A stretch of 64,000 nucleotides of DNA from Campylobacter gracilis. Lineage in GTDB: Bacteria > Campylobacterota > Campylobacteria > Campylobacterales > Campylobacteraceae. The first letter of the stretch is position 1; each line of letters starts with the position of its first letter. The stretch spans positions 2,170,001 through 2,234,000 of the forward strand of contig NZ_CP012196.1 of the NCBI RefSeq assembly GCF_001190745.1. The letters run 5' to 3'. Below the pieces are notes generated by a model. It was not told where the DNA came from and searched no databases. It worked only from the letters and a program-made list of their open reading frames with translations. The position numbers were made by a program, and so were the translations under genes. Shown here in pieces: positions 7,821-16,500 of the stretch.

Positions 7821-10547
7821 CTACCACCGAATGCCCGCCTCCAGCCAAAACTGCCTGCCTGCTTCATAGACTAGATCGAGCGAGGTGTCGCTGCTAAGTC
7901 TTGCTTTGTTGCGCTTATTTAGGACGTTGTAGATGTCTAAATTCGTAAAAAATTCCACCTCGCCCGCCATCTTTTTAGCGTATCCGATGCGCGCATCCCA
8001 GCTGTAGCTTTTGCCGAGATTTACCTTTTCGTATTTATCGTATCTGGCAGGATACTTGCCCGCAGGCGTCCTGCCCGTGCGAGCGATCGCTTCTTGCGAG
8101 CCTTTAAACGAGAGGAAGTTATTTACGCTGATGCCGTAGCTTGGAATTTTAGTGATGATATTTAGGCTTGCAGTCCAAGGCCTAGCATAGTCCTGCGCCG
8201 GAAGCTCCGATAGCCTCATCAGCCTGCCGTCGTATTCGATGATCTTTTCATCTTCGAGCGTTTCTCTATCAAGCGATATGTCATAAAGGGTGTTGTTCGT
8301 TTTCATCTTGATGTGTTCAAAGCCTAGCTCAAAGCCATTTAGCGTACCGAAGGCCTCGTAATCATCGATCGTTTTAATGCCGAAGGTTAAAATTTTATTT
8401 TCACTTCTGCCGTCATTAGTAAAGGTTTGATAGTTGTTTTGGTAGTTCGGATTCGGCGCTAGACCTAGATCTCTTCGCGTAGATTTGATGATCTGATCCC
8501 TGCCCTTGCGGCTTACGTATTTGCCGAAAAACTCAAAATTCCCGAGCTTTTGCTTCGCCCCGAATACAAGCTCATCCTCATAAGGCACCTTTAGCTCGTT
8601 AAATTTAGTTAGAGATGGGTCTTTTGGCAGTTGCGTCCAGTTTTGAGTATAAGCATTGCGCGGGCGCGTGTAGGTAGTGGCAAGACCCTCTCGACCTTCT
8701 CTTAATTTGTAGGTAAAGAGATTGCGTCCGTAGTAGCGGTTTGCGCCGAAGCTAATGATCGAATCGCCGTCGCCAAAAATATCGTAGTAGCTGTTAAATC
8801 TCGGTGCCGCAGTCGTTTGCTTCATATAATCGTCCCTATTTAATCTTACGCCCGGTCGTAAGGTAAGATCGCCGATTTTTATCTCATCCTCCAGATAAAC
8901 CGCCAAGCTTTTCATATCTACCTTAGTATTGCCCTTGTAATAGCTTTTTCGCGTAAAAAACTGGCCGCTTCTACCACGCCTCGCAAAAGAATCGTCTATC
9001 GAGCAGAGCTCGTCATTCGGATCGCAAGCATTTACACCCGCAGGTAGCGGTGCTATTCCGCCAGCGGTCATAAACTCTTTTTTTACGTTAAATTTAGCCT
9101 CTTGCTTTTTAAACTCAAAGCCTGTGATAAATCTATGCTTGCTGCCGCCGAGATCAAATTCGTTAAACTCCAGATCCGCGTTGTATGAAAGGCTCTTTTG
9201 AGTCTGATCGAGATCCCCAAAGCCGCCCTCTATCGCTGCGGCAGATAAAATTTTACTGCCCCAATTCTTTACGTTTGAGTATTGCCAAGCCCTGTAATAT
9301 TCATTCTCTGCATCGCGCGAACTTTCCAGCTTGCTGTAGGATAAAATTTGATTAAATCTAGCAAAATCGCCATCGTAGTCGGCTTTAAGCGCTAAATTTA
9401 AACCGCCCGATTTCATATCGGCGTAAGAGTCTTTGACGTGGTCGTTAAACATCTTGTTTCGCTCGGGCGCGTAGGTTACGCTAGGCGTGATAGTTAGGCG
9501 GTCGTTTGCATACCAAAGCGCCTTTAGAAAGTAGTTGTCTATATTTCGCCTCTGAACTCGCTCGGTGATGGTCGTATCTGCGTTGTATCTTCTGTCGTAG
9601 GCCTTGAGCGGAATTTTACTTCTAGTGTTGGTGTAGCCGAACATCAAGCCCAGATCCTCGGTAACGGTGCCCTCTAAATTTAACCTAGTGATCCACTTAT
9701 CGAATCTCGGCTGATTTAGCGGAGTGGCGGAGTTTTCAAAGCTCTGTTCATCGCCGTAGATATGGTATCTGGTCCAGCTATCCTCGGTGTGCTGCATCGA
9801 AAACTTACCGTGAAAGCCCGCGCGCGGATCTCGCGTCTTAGCCTCCACCACGCCGCCGGTAAATCCGCCGTATTTGGCGGAGACGCCGCTATCGTGCACC
9901 TCGACGCTTCGTAAGAAATCGCTATCGATCGCCATACCTTGCGAGACGGAATTCATCGTATCAAACGCCGAAAAGCGCGTAGGATTGCCGCCCGGATTTC
10001 TAGCGGGATCGAGATCGTTATTCATATTCGCGCCGTCAAGCATAAAGTTATTTTGCCAATACTTCGCGCCGTTAATGCTTATGTTTGCGGGGCTGATCTC
10101 GCCTAGCGTCGTGCTCTGGCGGTTTGTGGAGCTGAATTGCACGTTTGGGTTGGTACGCAGAAGCTGCACGAAATCGCCGTTACCGCTAGGCATCGACTCG
10201 ATCATCGTCCTGCTTATTTTTTGCGTACCGCCATAGCTATCGCCGACGCTCGTCAGGCTCGAGTCGATGTTGCCGACGACGACTATTTCGGGGAATTTAT
10301 AACTATTTGTCGTCGCAGCCGAGCTCTGCGCGCCTGGATTTTCTTTGGTAGAAGCGCTCCTGGTTGCATTATTTTCAGACGAATCCTGCGCGGCACTTAG
10401 GCCGCAAAGACACGCCGCGACTATTAAGGAGCGTGCAAGCCCCCCCCCGCAGCGATTTTGAGTGGATTTCTCGCCTTTTACGGAAGCGGAATAATTGCGG
10501 CCTGCGCCGCTTTTACATGGCTTACAGGCCCAAAAACCGACAATCAT
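7821..10547 (-). CDS. Large TonB-dependent outer-membrane receptor with in-frame poly-G tract
   Basis: Outer-membrane ligand-gated transporter energised by TonB/ExbBD. 908 residues: a long n-region (1-36), signal peptide core (LARSLIVAACLCGLSAAQ, about 37-54), plug domain (about 90-230, with GDFVQLLRTNPNVQF and SINGAKYWQNNFMLDGA), then a beta barrel ending in an aromatic residue (GIRW). A Cys-bounded loop (CDPNDELC) lies mid-barrel. The ATG at 10547 follows AAAAGGAGAAAAG. Nine G's (10440-10448, minus-strand sense) lie between the start codon and the signal peptide core; with nine the frame is open, with eight or ten it closes quickly. No start codon lies between the tract and the signal core, so the tract should act as an on/off switch. 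A Fur-like palindrome lies upstream, and the upstream gene on the same strand is a secreted M16 protease. Substrate unknown; a protein or metal ligand is likely. Confidence 0.9.
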   Translation of the reverse strand: MIVGFWACKPCKSGAGRNYSASVKGEKSTQNRCGGGLARSLIVAACLCGLSAAQDSSENNATRSASTKENPGAQSSAATTNSYKFPEIVVVGNIDSSLTSVGDSYGGTQKISRTMIESMPSGNGDFVQLLRTNPNVQFSSTNRQSTTLGEISPANISINGAKYWQNNFMLDGANMNNDLDPARNPGGNPTRFSAFDTMNSVSQGMAIDSDFLRSVEVHDSGVSAKYGGFTGGVVEAKTRDPRAGFHGKFSMQHTEDSWTRYHIYGDEQSFENSATPLNQPRFDKWITRLNLEGTVTEDLGLMFGYTNTRSKIPLKAYDRRYNADTTITERVQRRNIDNYFLKALWYANDRLTITPSVTYAPERNKMFNDHVKDSYADMKSGGLNLALKADYDGDFARFNQILSYSKLESSRDAENEYYRAWQYSNVKNWGSKILSAAAIEGGFGDLDQTQKSLSYNADLEFNEFDLGGSKHRFITGFEFKKQEAKFNVKKEFMTAGGIAPLPAGVNACDPNDELCSIDDSFARRGRSGQFFTRKSYYKGNTKVDMKSLAVYLEDEIKIGDLTLRPGVRLNRDDYMKQTTAAPRFNSYYDIFGDGDSIISFGANRYYGRNLFTYKLREGREGLATTYTRPRNAYTQNWTQLPKDPSLTKFNELKVPYEDELVFGAKQKLGNFEFFGKYVSRKGRDQIIKSTRRDLGLAPNPNYQNNYQTFTNDGRSENKILTFGIKTIDDYEAFGTLNGFELGFEHIKMKTNNTLYDISLDRETLEDEKIIEYDGRLMRLSELPAQDYARPWTASLNIITKIPSYGISVNNFLSFKGSQEAIARTGRTPAGKYPARYDKYEKVNLGKSYSWDARIGYAKKMAGEVEFFTNLDIYNVLNKRNKARLSSDTSLDLVYEAGRQFWLEAGIRW
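10440..10448 (-). repeat. Poly-G (G9) contingency tract in receptor gene
   Basis: Nine C's on the plus strand, i.e. nine G's in coding sense, within codons for Gly-Gly-Gly just before the signal-peptide core. Poly-G tracts of this length slip frequently in Campylobacter. Loss of one G leads to TAA within about six codons after the tract; gain of one leads to TGA about twenty codons later. Confidence 0.85.
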
Positions 10548-10877
10548 CTTTTCTCCTTTTTTGAAAATAAAAATTAAGACTTAGGAAATTTAGCCAATAA
10601 TATTTTAAATTTCAATTAAAGTGATAACAATTATACGACTTATGCAATCAACAGAAAAAATGTAACAAAATAGCGATATATCGGCGAGATAAATCTATTT
10701 CAAAATAAAATTTATCTAAAATCTATGCACGGTACAGATGGGCTTAATTGAGTTTTATTCTTGGGTATATTTTTAAAGTACGTAAATTTGCGGCGCCAAA
10801 ATTTACCGCGCAAGCGCCGTTAAATTTAAACGCACTTAGTAAATTTCTCCGAGTAAAATTTAAAGACGCCGAGCCCG
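10548..10877. other. Intergenic region between M16 protease and receptor
   Basis: AT-rich promoter region of the receptor, holding the Fur-like site and AT-word repeats. No gene supported. Confidence 0.5.
10622..10636. promoter_or_regulatory. Fur-box-like palindrome upstream of TonB receptor
   Basis: TGATAAC-A-ATTATAC is a near match to the 7-1-7 Fur consensus (TGATAAT-N-ATTATCA), about 75-90 bases before the receptor start. It suggests iron repression of the receptor. Confidence 0.4.
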
Positions 10878-13619
10878 TTAAAATTTCGGCGCGTTTATCC
10901 TCACCGTCTCATCGGTGTCAAAAATATATGTCTGCGCCGCCTCCGCGATATCCTTCGGCGAGATGGAATTTATGATCTTTTCAAAGGTCTTAAAATCGGC
11001 GATCTCCTCATTCCAAAGCGCGTATTTTACGAGCGCGTCGTTCCAAAACTCGGGGCTTTCGCGAGCGGTACGCGCCGTGATGATCTGAGATTTTTTAAAA
11101 TTTTCAAGATGCCGCGCTACGTCCGATCCGCCGCCTGCGATTTCTGCAAAAATTTCTCTAATTGCGGATAAAATTTGATCCGTATTTTGCGGCGCGCAGG
11201 AAAACGAAATATGAAGGCTTGAGTGCTCGTACGGGATGCGGCTTAGGCTCGAAGCGACCGAAAAGCCGTAAGTACGCCCCTCGTCCTCTCTAATGCGCTC
11301 TCTAAGGGCTTCCTGAAGCACCGAAGCTAGAGCTGAAATTTTTATCGTATTTTCAAGCGAGTGCGGGGCGGATCTGTTTATTGCGGTAAGCGCGACGTCG
11401 CTTCTAGGGGAGTTTTGATAGTTGCGCATAAAAACGTGCCGTCCGCTTAAGCTGCGAATTCCGTCGTCTTTAAAATCCTCGCGTTCGCCGCGAACGGGCA
11501 GGCTCGCCAGATATTTTTTTATGAGGGCTTCGGCGTCTTTTAACTCAAAATCGCCGCTAAGCACGAAAGTGTAGGATGCGGCGTTGCTAAATTTATCATA
11601 GATGATCTTTTTCAACTCCTCTGCGTTAAGAGCTTTGATCTGCGCGGCGCTTAGCGGGCGCATTCGCGCATTGCCGCCGTAAAAAAACTCGCTAAATTCC
11701 CTGCTAAATTTATATCCGGGCAATTTCTCGTTTCGCGCAAGCTCATCGAGCGATTTGATCTTTAAATTTTGCAGCGCCTTCTCGTCCACGCGCGGAGAGC
11801 TAAGCTCTAAGTTTATCGCTTCTAGCAGCCATTTTAGATCCCGCGAGCCGCAGCTTCCATAAAATCCATGCGAGAACGCGGAGATGTTTTTGCGGTAATT
11901 CACCTGCCGCCCGCTTAAAATTTGCGAAATTTCATAATTGTTAAACTCGCCTGCGCCGCTTTCGTTTGAAAGCATCGCGGCAAAACTACCAAGCCCGGGA
12001 TGCGCTAGATTGGACATTCCGCCTCTGCTTACCGCGGCAAACGAGATGAAATCCTTGCGCGTCTTAAGCGGCTTTAAGATCACAGTCGCGTTATTTTCAA
12101 GCAGGTAGGTATAAAATTTAAATTGCGAATCAAGGCTCTTGCTTAAAATTTTGCCCTCGGGTAGGTTTTTAGAAACCAGGCTATCCGGCAGTTTTTTATG
12201 CGCGGCATGCGTATTTACCGCCTTAGCGCCGCTTTGCAGCTTTTTAAATTTAGCCTCATCCAGATTATATCCTGAGCCGCTAAAAACGCTTGCGTGCACC
12301 TCGCTTAGATCCGTAAGGCGCCTAAATTCTAAATTTAGCTCCTCTAGGCTGATCTCGCGCAGCAATTTTACCTCCAAATCACGCTGTTTTACGGCGCTAG
12401 GCAGAACGGCTCCTGATTTTACGGCATGAAGAATCTCTCTTGCAAAAAACGCGGAATTCGCGCTTTTTCTGCGCTTAAAGGCGCTGTGCCGCGAGCTGAT
12501 CAAAGCATCCTTCGCAAGGGCGAAATCGCGCGCATCAAAGCCGCTATCTCGCAAGCCTTTGATTAGCCCGAGCGCCTGCGAGATCGCGCCGTCAAAGTCT
12601 CCGCCCAAAACGGCGACGTCAAAGCTATAGATCGTTTTTTGAAACTGCAAATTCGACCTGGAAAAATTAACTCGCAGCAGCGCGCCTTCGCTAGCTTTTG
12701 CCCGCTCATAAATCGTAGAGATGAGGCTTGAGATAAGCTCGCTTTTTAAAATTTTTCTCGCATTCGCCTCGCTACTCGGCGGCGCAAATTCCTCCCAAAA
12801 CGAAATTTTGACGGAATTTAGCGATGTTTCGTTCGTATCGTAATTGTAAATTTTCAAACCCTGCCTAGACGGAATGCCCATATCCTGGCGAGCGTAGGAG
12901 TTTGTATTTTTAAGAGGCGAAAAATTTTGCTTTAGCAATTTTAAAATTTTATCCCTTTTGAAATCGCCCACGGCTATAAATTTCATAGACCTGGGCTGGT
13001 AAATTTTTTGATAAAGCTCCTTGATTCGCTGCGCACTTACGGATTTTACGACCGCCATATCGCCGATCGGCGCACGATTAAAATACGCGCTGCCGCCGTA
13101 AAGCTCCTCATCCATCCGCTCGTAAAGCCTTGCGATCGGCGTATCACGGCTGCGCGCCTCCTCGATTATGACGCCTCTTTCTTTTACGAGCTCGAGCGGA
13201 TTGAACTCCACTCCGTCCGCAATCGAAGCAAAAATTTTAAAAACGTCCTTTAAATTTTCTTCGCTAACGGCGATGCTAAGCGTGTAAATCGTGCTGTCGT
13301 AGCCCGTCTGCGCATTTACGTCGGCGCCGAATTTCACGCCCAGGCTCTGCAATTTTTTGATGAGCTCGTTTTTGCTAAAATCGCGACTTCCGTTAAAGGA
13401 CATATGCTCGATGAAGTGCACAAGCCCGCGCTCATTAGGGCTCTCGTCGATCGAGCCCGCATCCACGACCAGATAGAAAACGGCGGAATTTTTAGGCACG
13501 GAATTTTCTAAAATATAGTATTTAAGCCCGTTTGGCAACGCCCCCCGCAGGACGGCTCCGTCCCACTCAAGCGCAAAAGCTCCCGCACAAAGCAGTAAAA
13601 ATAGTAAAATTTTTCGCAT
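10878..13619 (-). CDS. Secreted M16 zinc protease, two-domain (PqqL/FusC-like)
   Basis: Periplasmic zinc metallopeptidase of the pitrilysin family. 913 residues, matching the PqqL/FusC class (about 930). The signal peptide is residues 1-16 (MRKILLFLLLCAGAFA). The inverted zinc motif HFIEH is at residues 68-72, and a Glu-rich stretch at 147-154 (KERGVIIEE) supplies the likely third metal ligand. The N-terminal M16 pair is followed by a second, inactive M16 half from about residue 500. Known relatives degrade proteins imported through a partner TonB receptor; the receptor gene follows on the same strand after 330 bases. The ATG has an AAAGG site. A G6 run near codons 26-28 is too short to call a switch. 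Confidence 0.9.
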   Translation of the reverse strand: MRKILLFLLLCAGAFALEWDGAVLRGALPNGLKYYILENSVPKNSAVFYLVVDAGSIDESPNERGLVHFIEHMSFNGSRDFSKNELIKKLQSLGVKFGADVNAQTGYDSTIYTLSIAVSEENLKDVFKIFASIADGVEFNPLELVKERGVIIEEARSRDTPIARLYERMDEELYGGSAYFNRAPIGDMAVVKSVSAQRIKELYQKIYQPRSMKFIAVGDFKRDKILKLLKQNFSPLKNTNSYARQDMGIPSRQGLKIYNYDTNETSLNSVKISFWEEFAPPSSEANARKILKSELISSLISTIYERAKASEGALLRVNFSRSNLQFQKTIYSFDVAVLGGDFDGAISQALGLIKGLRDSGFDARDFALAKDALISSRHSAFKRRKSANSAFFAREILHAVKSGAVLPSAVKQRDLEVKLLREISLEELNLEFRRLTDLSEVHASVFSGSGYNLDEAKFKKLQSGAKAVNTHAAHKKLPDSLVSKNLPEGKILSKSLDSQFKFYTYLLENNATVILKPLKTRKDFISFAAVSRGGMSNLAHPGLGSFAAMLSNESGAGEFNNYEISQILSGRQVNYRKNISAFSHGFYGSCGSRDLKWLLEAINLELSSPRVDEKALQNLKIKSLDELARNEKLPGYKFSREFSEFFYGGNARMRPLSAAQIKALNAEELKKIIYDKFSNAASYTFVLSGDFELKDAEALIKKYLASLPVRGEREDFKDDGIRSLSGRHVFMRNYQNSPRSDVALTAINRSAPHSLENTIKISALASVLQEALRERIREDEGRTYGFSVASSLSRIPYEHSSLHISFSCAPQNTDQILSAIREIFAEIAGGGSDVARHLENFKKSQIITARTARESPEFWNDALVKYALWNEEIADFKTFEKIINSISPKDIAEAAQTYIFDTDETVRINAPKF

Positions 13620-14353
13620 TTAAGCCTTTCATTTATTTCTAGTCAAATTCCGTCTCGCAGATATTTCGGCAGACTTTTCTCTTTTGGCTTATCAAGCTGC
13701 CCGCCTGCGCCATTCTGTGCTATTTTTTAGATTTGCTCGTTTGACCCGTCAGCCTGCGATATTTCTTAAATTTGCCAACTTTTAACCCGCCTGTTTGCTG
13801 TGCCAAACCCGGTCTGCTTCGCTAGTTTACCGGCTCTAGCTCCATACCGAGCAACTTCTCTCGTTTGGCGCATCGCCCAAATCGGCAAATGCATCGATCT
13901 TGCTCTGCGCTGAGGCGGCGGCGCGACAGCATAGCGGCGCGGGCGCAAATTTTAAAATTTACTTGCACCAGGGCTAAATTTAAAAAGCGCAAATCGGTAA
14001 ATTTTAAAATTTTGCGCTAAACGCGGCGAGCTGCTAAGCTTTGAAATTTTATAACTAAATTTCGCAATTATCTTTCACAGTCGCTTTTATGTCCAGACGG
14101 ACAAATATTTAAATTTGACATCGCTTTTTTCTTGCTGCTCGCTATTTTAATACGGAATGATCAAACAAGCCACTGACGCGCAATCTTGGCTTCTTCGCCG
14201 TATGACGTTTTGGTGCTCCGCCTATAAACGCGCCGCCCTAAACTGCCGTTTGCTACAGGATAAAATTTTAGCCTAAAGAGCATTAAATGAAAATTAGTAT
14301 AAATAAAATGTGAAATTTTTGAAGTTAAAATGGAGTTTTGGATTAGATTAAAA
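13620..14353. other. Gene-poor spacer
   Basis: No gene supported on either strand; the open frames here have no family pattern. AT-word repeats in the middle (13950-14060). Confidence 0.5.
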
Positions 14354-14441
14354 TGGCCGGGAGATAGGGATTCGAACCCCAGGAGGCTTTCACCTCAACG
14401 GTTTTCAAGACCGCCGCTTTCGACCGCTCAGCCATCTCCCG
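14354..14441 (-). tRNA. tRNA-Ser(TGA)
   Basis: 88-base type II tRNA. Acceptor CGGGAGA pairs with TCTCCCG; anticodon loop CTTGAAA between GCGGT and ACCGT gives TGA; T-loop GGTTCGAATCC; encoded CCA at 14354-14356. Confidence 0.95.
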
Positions 14442-14498
14442 ATTAAGGGCGGGTAAATCCCGCCGTAGTTCGCGCAGATCAAGACCTGCACGTGCAAT

Positions 14499-14654
14499 TT
14501 ATTCGGTTTTTTCTCCGACCCACTCGGCACCGTTATGAACCTTTTCTTTGGTCCATTGAGCCGCGTTGCGCGAGTCCTCTTTTACGCCGTGCCAAGTATT
14601 AGAGCACCCGCTAAAAGCCATCAATGCCAAAAGAGCCGCTAGTATGTATCTCAT
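14499..14654 (-). CDS. Entericidin-like small lipoprotein, 51 residues
   Basis: Too short for routine gene finding but convincing. It begins MRYILAALLALMAFSGCSNT: a lipoprotein signal with the lipobox FSGC, Cys at residue 17. The mature part, WHGVKEDSRNAAQWTKEKV and then HNGAEWVGEKTE, has the TWHGVKED-type pattern of the entericidin A/B family, small membrane lipoproteins linked to envelope stress. An AGGAG ribosome site precedes the ATG. It sits alone inside a cluster of same-strand tRNA genes and may be transcribed with them. Confidence 0.8.
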   Translation of the reverse strand: MRYILAALLALMAFSGCSNTWHGVKEDSRNAAQWTKEKVHNGAEWVGEKTE

Positions 14655-14674
14655 AATAACTCCTTTTTAGGATC

Positions 14675-14748
14675 TGGAGGCGACACCCGGATTCGAACCG
14701 GGGATCAAAGCTTTGCAGGCTCATGCCTTACCACTTGGCTATGTCGCC
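14675..14748 (-). tRNA. tRNA-Cys(GCA)
   Basis: 74 bases. GGCGACA acceptor pairs with TGTCGCC; anticodon loop CTGCAAA gives GCA; T-loop GGTTCGAATCC; encoded CCA. Confidence 0.95.
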
Positions 14749-14764
14749 GCGCCGGCTTATTAGG

Positions 14765-14851
14765 TGGTGCCCGGAGCCGGACTTGAACCGGCACGGAAAA
14801 AATTCCGAGGGATTTTAAGTCCCTTGCGTCTACCGATTCCGCCATCCGGGC
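14765..14851 (-). tRNA. tRNA-Leu(TAA)
   Basis: 87-base type II tRNA. Acceptor GCCCGGA pairs with TCCGGGC; anticodon loop CTTAAAA between AGGGA and TCCCT gives TAA; encoded CCA. Confidence 0.95.
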
Positions 14852-14878
14852 ACGTTTAATACAAAACAGAATGTAAAA

Positions 14879-14953
14879 TGGAGCGGGAAACGAGAGTCGA
14901 ACTCGCGACATCAACCATGGCAAGGTTGCGCTCTACCACTGAGCTATTCCCGC
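14879..14953 (-). tRNA. tRNA-Gly(GCC)
   Basis: 75 bases. GCGGGAA acceptor pairs with TTCCCGC; anticodon loop TTGCCAT between CAACC and GGTTG gives GCC; encoded CCA. Confidence 0.95.
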
Positions 14954-15086
14954 GCAAAGAAATGAAATATTACCCAATGCAAGCTTAAAATTTCATTTTA
15001 TAGCGGCCCTTGCAGAGAAAATTTTGGCGTAGCGCCGGAATTTAAAAATTTTGTAAGTAAAATAATGTAAAATTACAAAATCTTTT

Positions 15087-15162
<76 letters not shown>

Positions 15163-15196
15163 TTTAAGCTATTCTTAAGTTTTAATCACTTCTTTT
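15163..15196 (+). repeat. 34-base sequence shared with downstream of tRNA-Val (copy A)
   Basis: Immediately follows the CCA of tRNA-Ala and matches 50421-50454, immediately after tRNA-Val, at 31 of 34 positions. It holds a small hairpin (TTAAG, loop, CTTAA) before a T-rich stretch, so it may be a tRNA terminator; it may instead mark an integration or recombination boundary, since both copies precede accessory islands. Confidence 0.6.
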
Positions 15197-15359
15197 AAAT
15201 CTCTTTTACTTCCTTTAAATACCGATATCTAGGGCTTTTAGTAATTTTAATTATTTTTGTTTCTTTTTATGTTATAATTGTTTTAGAATAATTCAGTTGT
15301 TTATTAGGTTAGTTAAAACCTATTAGGTCAGTTTTACAGAAAGAGCAATGATATCGTCT

Positions 15360-15596
15360 AAAAGCCCTTTGGCGCATATATCGCACAAAAAAACCAAAAA
15401 ACGGCATAAGCGAGAGCTATATCGCAAAAATCATTAAGATGAACGAAAAATATATACTTCCATCTTTTGACGAGCGCGATATAAAGACGATGAAATATAG
15501 TGATATTTTAGAATTTTAAACCAAAATGATCCGAGCGCTAGTTATCTTGCAATGCTTCATCGCCTAATAAACGATATAGAAAAGTCTTTGCAATAA
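15360..15596 (+). pseudogene. Frameshifted small gene remnant
   Basis: The frame through ATG 15439 reads YILPSFDERDIKTMKYSDI and stops at TAA 15517; the next frame continues sensibly as NQNDPSASYLAMLHRLINDI and EKSLQ, to TAA 15594. One indel near 15512-15518 separates them. Upstream of 15439 the first frame stays open back to about 15356 (KNGISESYIAKIIK), so the remnant is probably the C-terminal part of a longer protein. Family not recognised. It precedes the immunity-like array and may be a dead member or a toxin remnant. Confidence 0.45.
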
Positions 15597-15621
15597 ATTA
15601 ATTTTAATGAAAGGAGAGATT

Positions 15622-15987
15622 ATGTCAGTTGAAGAAGATGGCGCAGCGTTTATAGATGAAGACTACGTAAATATCGTGCCGCAGGATCTTTTAGAGCGCG
15701 GTATACGCCTAAGAGAAGAGTACGGAATTTATGATATCGCTTGGAAATTTGATGATGTAATGGAGGTGCTAAAAATCACAAGAGGCAAAGGTATGATTAT
15801 CCTAGGAGGAGACGTATATCGCCTAAACGGTAATGAGCCCATAATCACATATGACAACTGGTATACCGAAGAGGAAGATGACAATGCATTCGAATTGGCA
15901 ATCGAATATATCACTAAGTATCGCGCTAGAAATGGAGATGATTTTGCATATTGCCCAACTATTTGTCCTGGGCGGGTGCCCAAATGA
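15622..15987 (+). CDS. Putative immunity protein (Imm40-like)
   Basis: 121 residues, acidic and soluble. The segment IILGGDVYRLNGNEPIITYD followed by NWYTEEEDD, and the overall size, resemble the Imm40 family of immunity proteins paired with polymorphic toxins; this assignment is from memory of the pattern. The start is ATG 15622, nine bases after an AAAGGAGAG; an ATG fifteen bases upstream contains that site and is not used. It is the first intact gene of a same-strand AT-rich array. No toxin gene is adjacent. Confidence 0.6.
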   Translation: MSVEEDGAAFIDEDYVNIVPQDLLERGIRLREEYGIYDIAWKFDDVMEVLKITRGKGMIILGGDVYRLNGNEPIITYDNWYTEEEDDNAFELAIEYITKYRARNGDDFAYCPTICPGRVPK

Positions 15988-16110
15988 AAATTTTAGCCTC
16001 CAATACAGAATATCTTGGCTTTTAGTCATTTTCAGATAAATATAAAAATATGCACCGAACTAAATGCCGATGTATGTGTAGATAGGATATAAAAGATTTT
16101 AGGAGTAGCT

Positions 16111-16500
16111 TTGAAAGACAACGAAGTAGTTTTAATACTATCGATCGAAAGCGATAGGGATCTATCCGAGACAATAAGCAGCAGCGGCATATCCACAACA
16201 AAAACCTGGCACAAAGGAGATTTGAAAATAAAAGGCTCTATTTTAAAATACAAAAATTTTGGCTTTAGCATAGAGGAAAAATTTTATGATATACCTTCTG
16301 CGGGAGATCTAATTAAAAAATTCTTGGCAGATATAAATGTCGCGAGGAGTATAAAATTACAAAGCGTAAAAAAGCTGCTAAGAGTCGTGATTTACAGCAA
16401 CTGTAGCTTGCCAGGTCTATACTACGATACGGACTTGCTAAGGCTATTAGCGGGTAACAATATAAATTTAGATAATGACGTGTATTTTTTAGATGAATAA
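16111..16500 (+). CDS. DUF4279-like small protein, putative immunity protein
   Basis: 129 residues. It opens with a hydrophobic strand and an acidic segment (VVLILSIESDRDLSETISSS), then TKTWHKGD, then GDLIKKFLADINVARSIKLQ and a C-terminal LLRLLAGNNINLDNDVYFLD. This order of a basic GD turn, a helix and a late Leu/Asp segment is typical of DUF4279 proteins, often found as immunity genes. The start is TTG 16111 behind AGGAG at 16101-16105; no ATG fits. Its end overlaps the next gene by 8 bases, so the pair is translationally coupled. Confidence 0.6.
   Translation: MKDNEVVLILSIESDRDLSETISSSGISTTKTWHKGDLKIKGSILKYKNFGFSIEEKFYDIPSAGDLIKKFLADINVARSIKLQSVKKLLRVVIYSNCSLPGLYYDTDLLRLLAGNNINLDNDVYFLDE

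Noticed and set aside
13531-13536. Six-G run near the start of the M16 protease as a second phase-variable tract
   Set aside because: Six is below the length at which Campylobacter G tracts slip often, and it falls in ordinary Gly/Arg codons.
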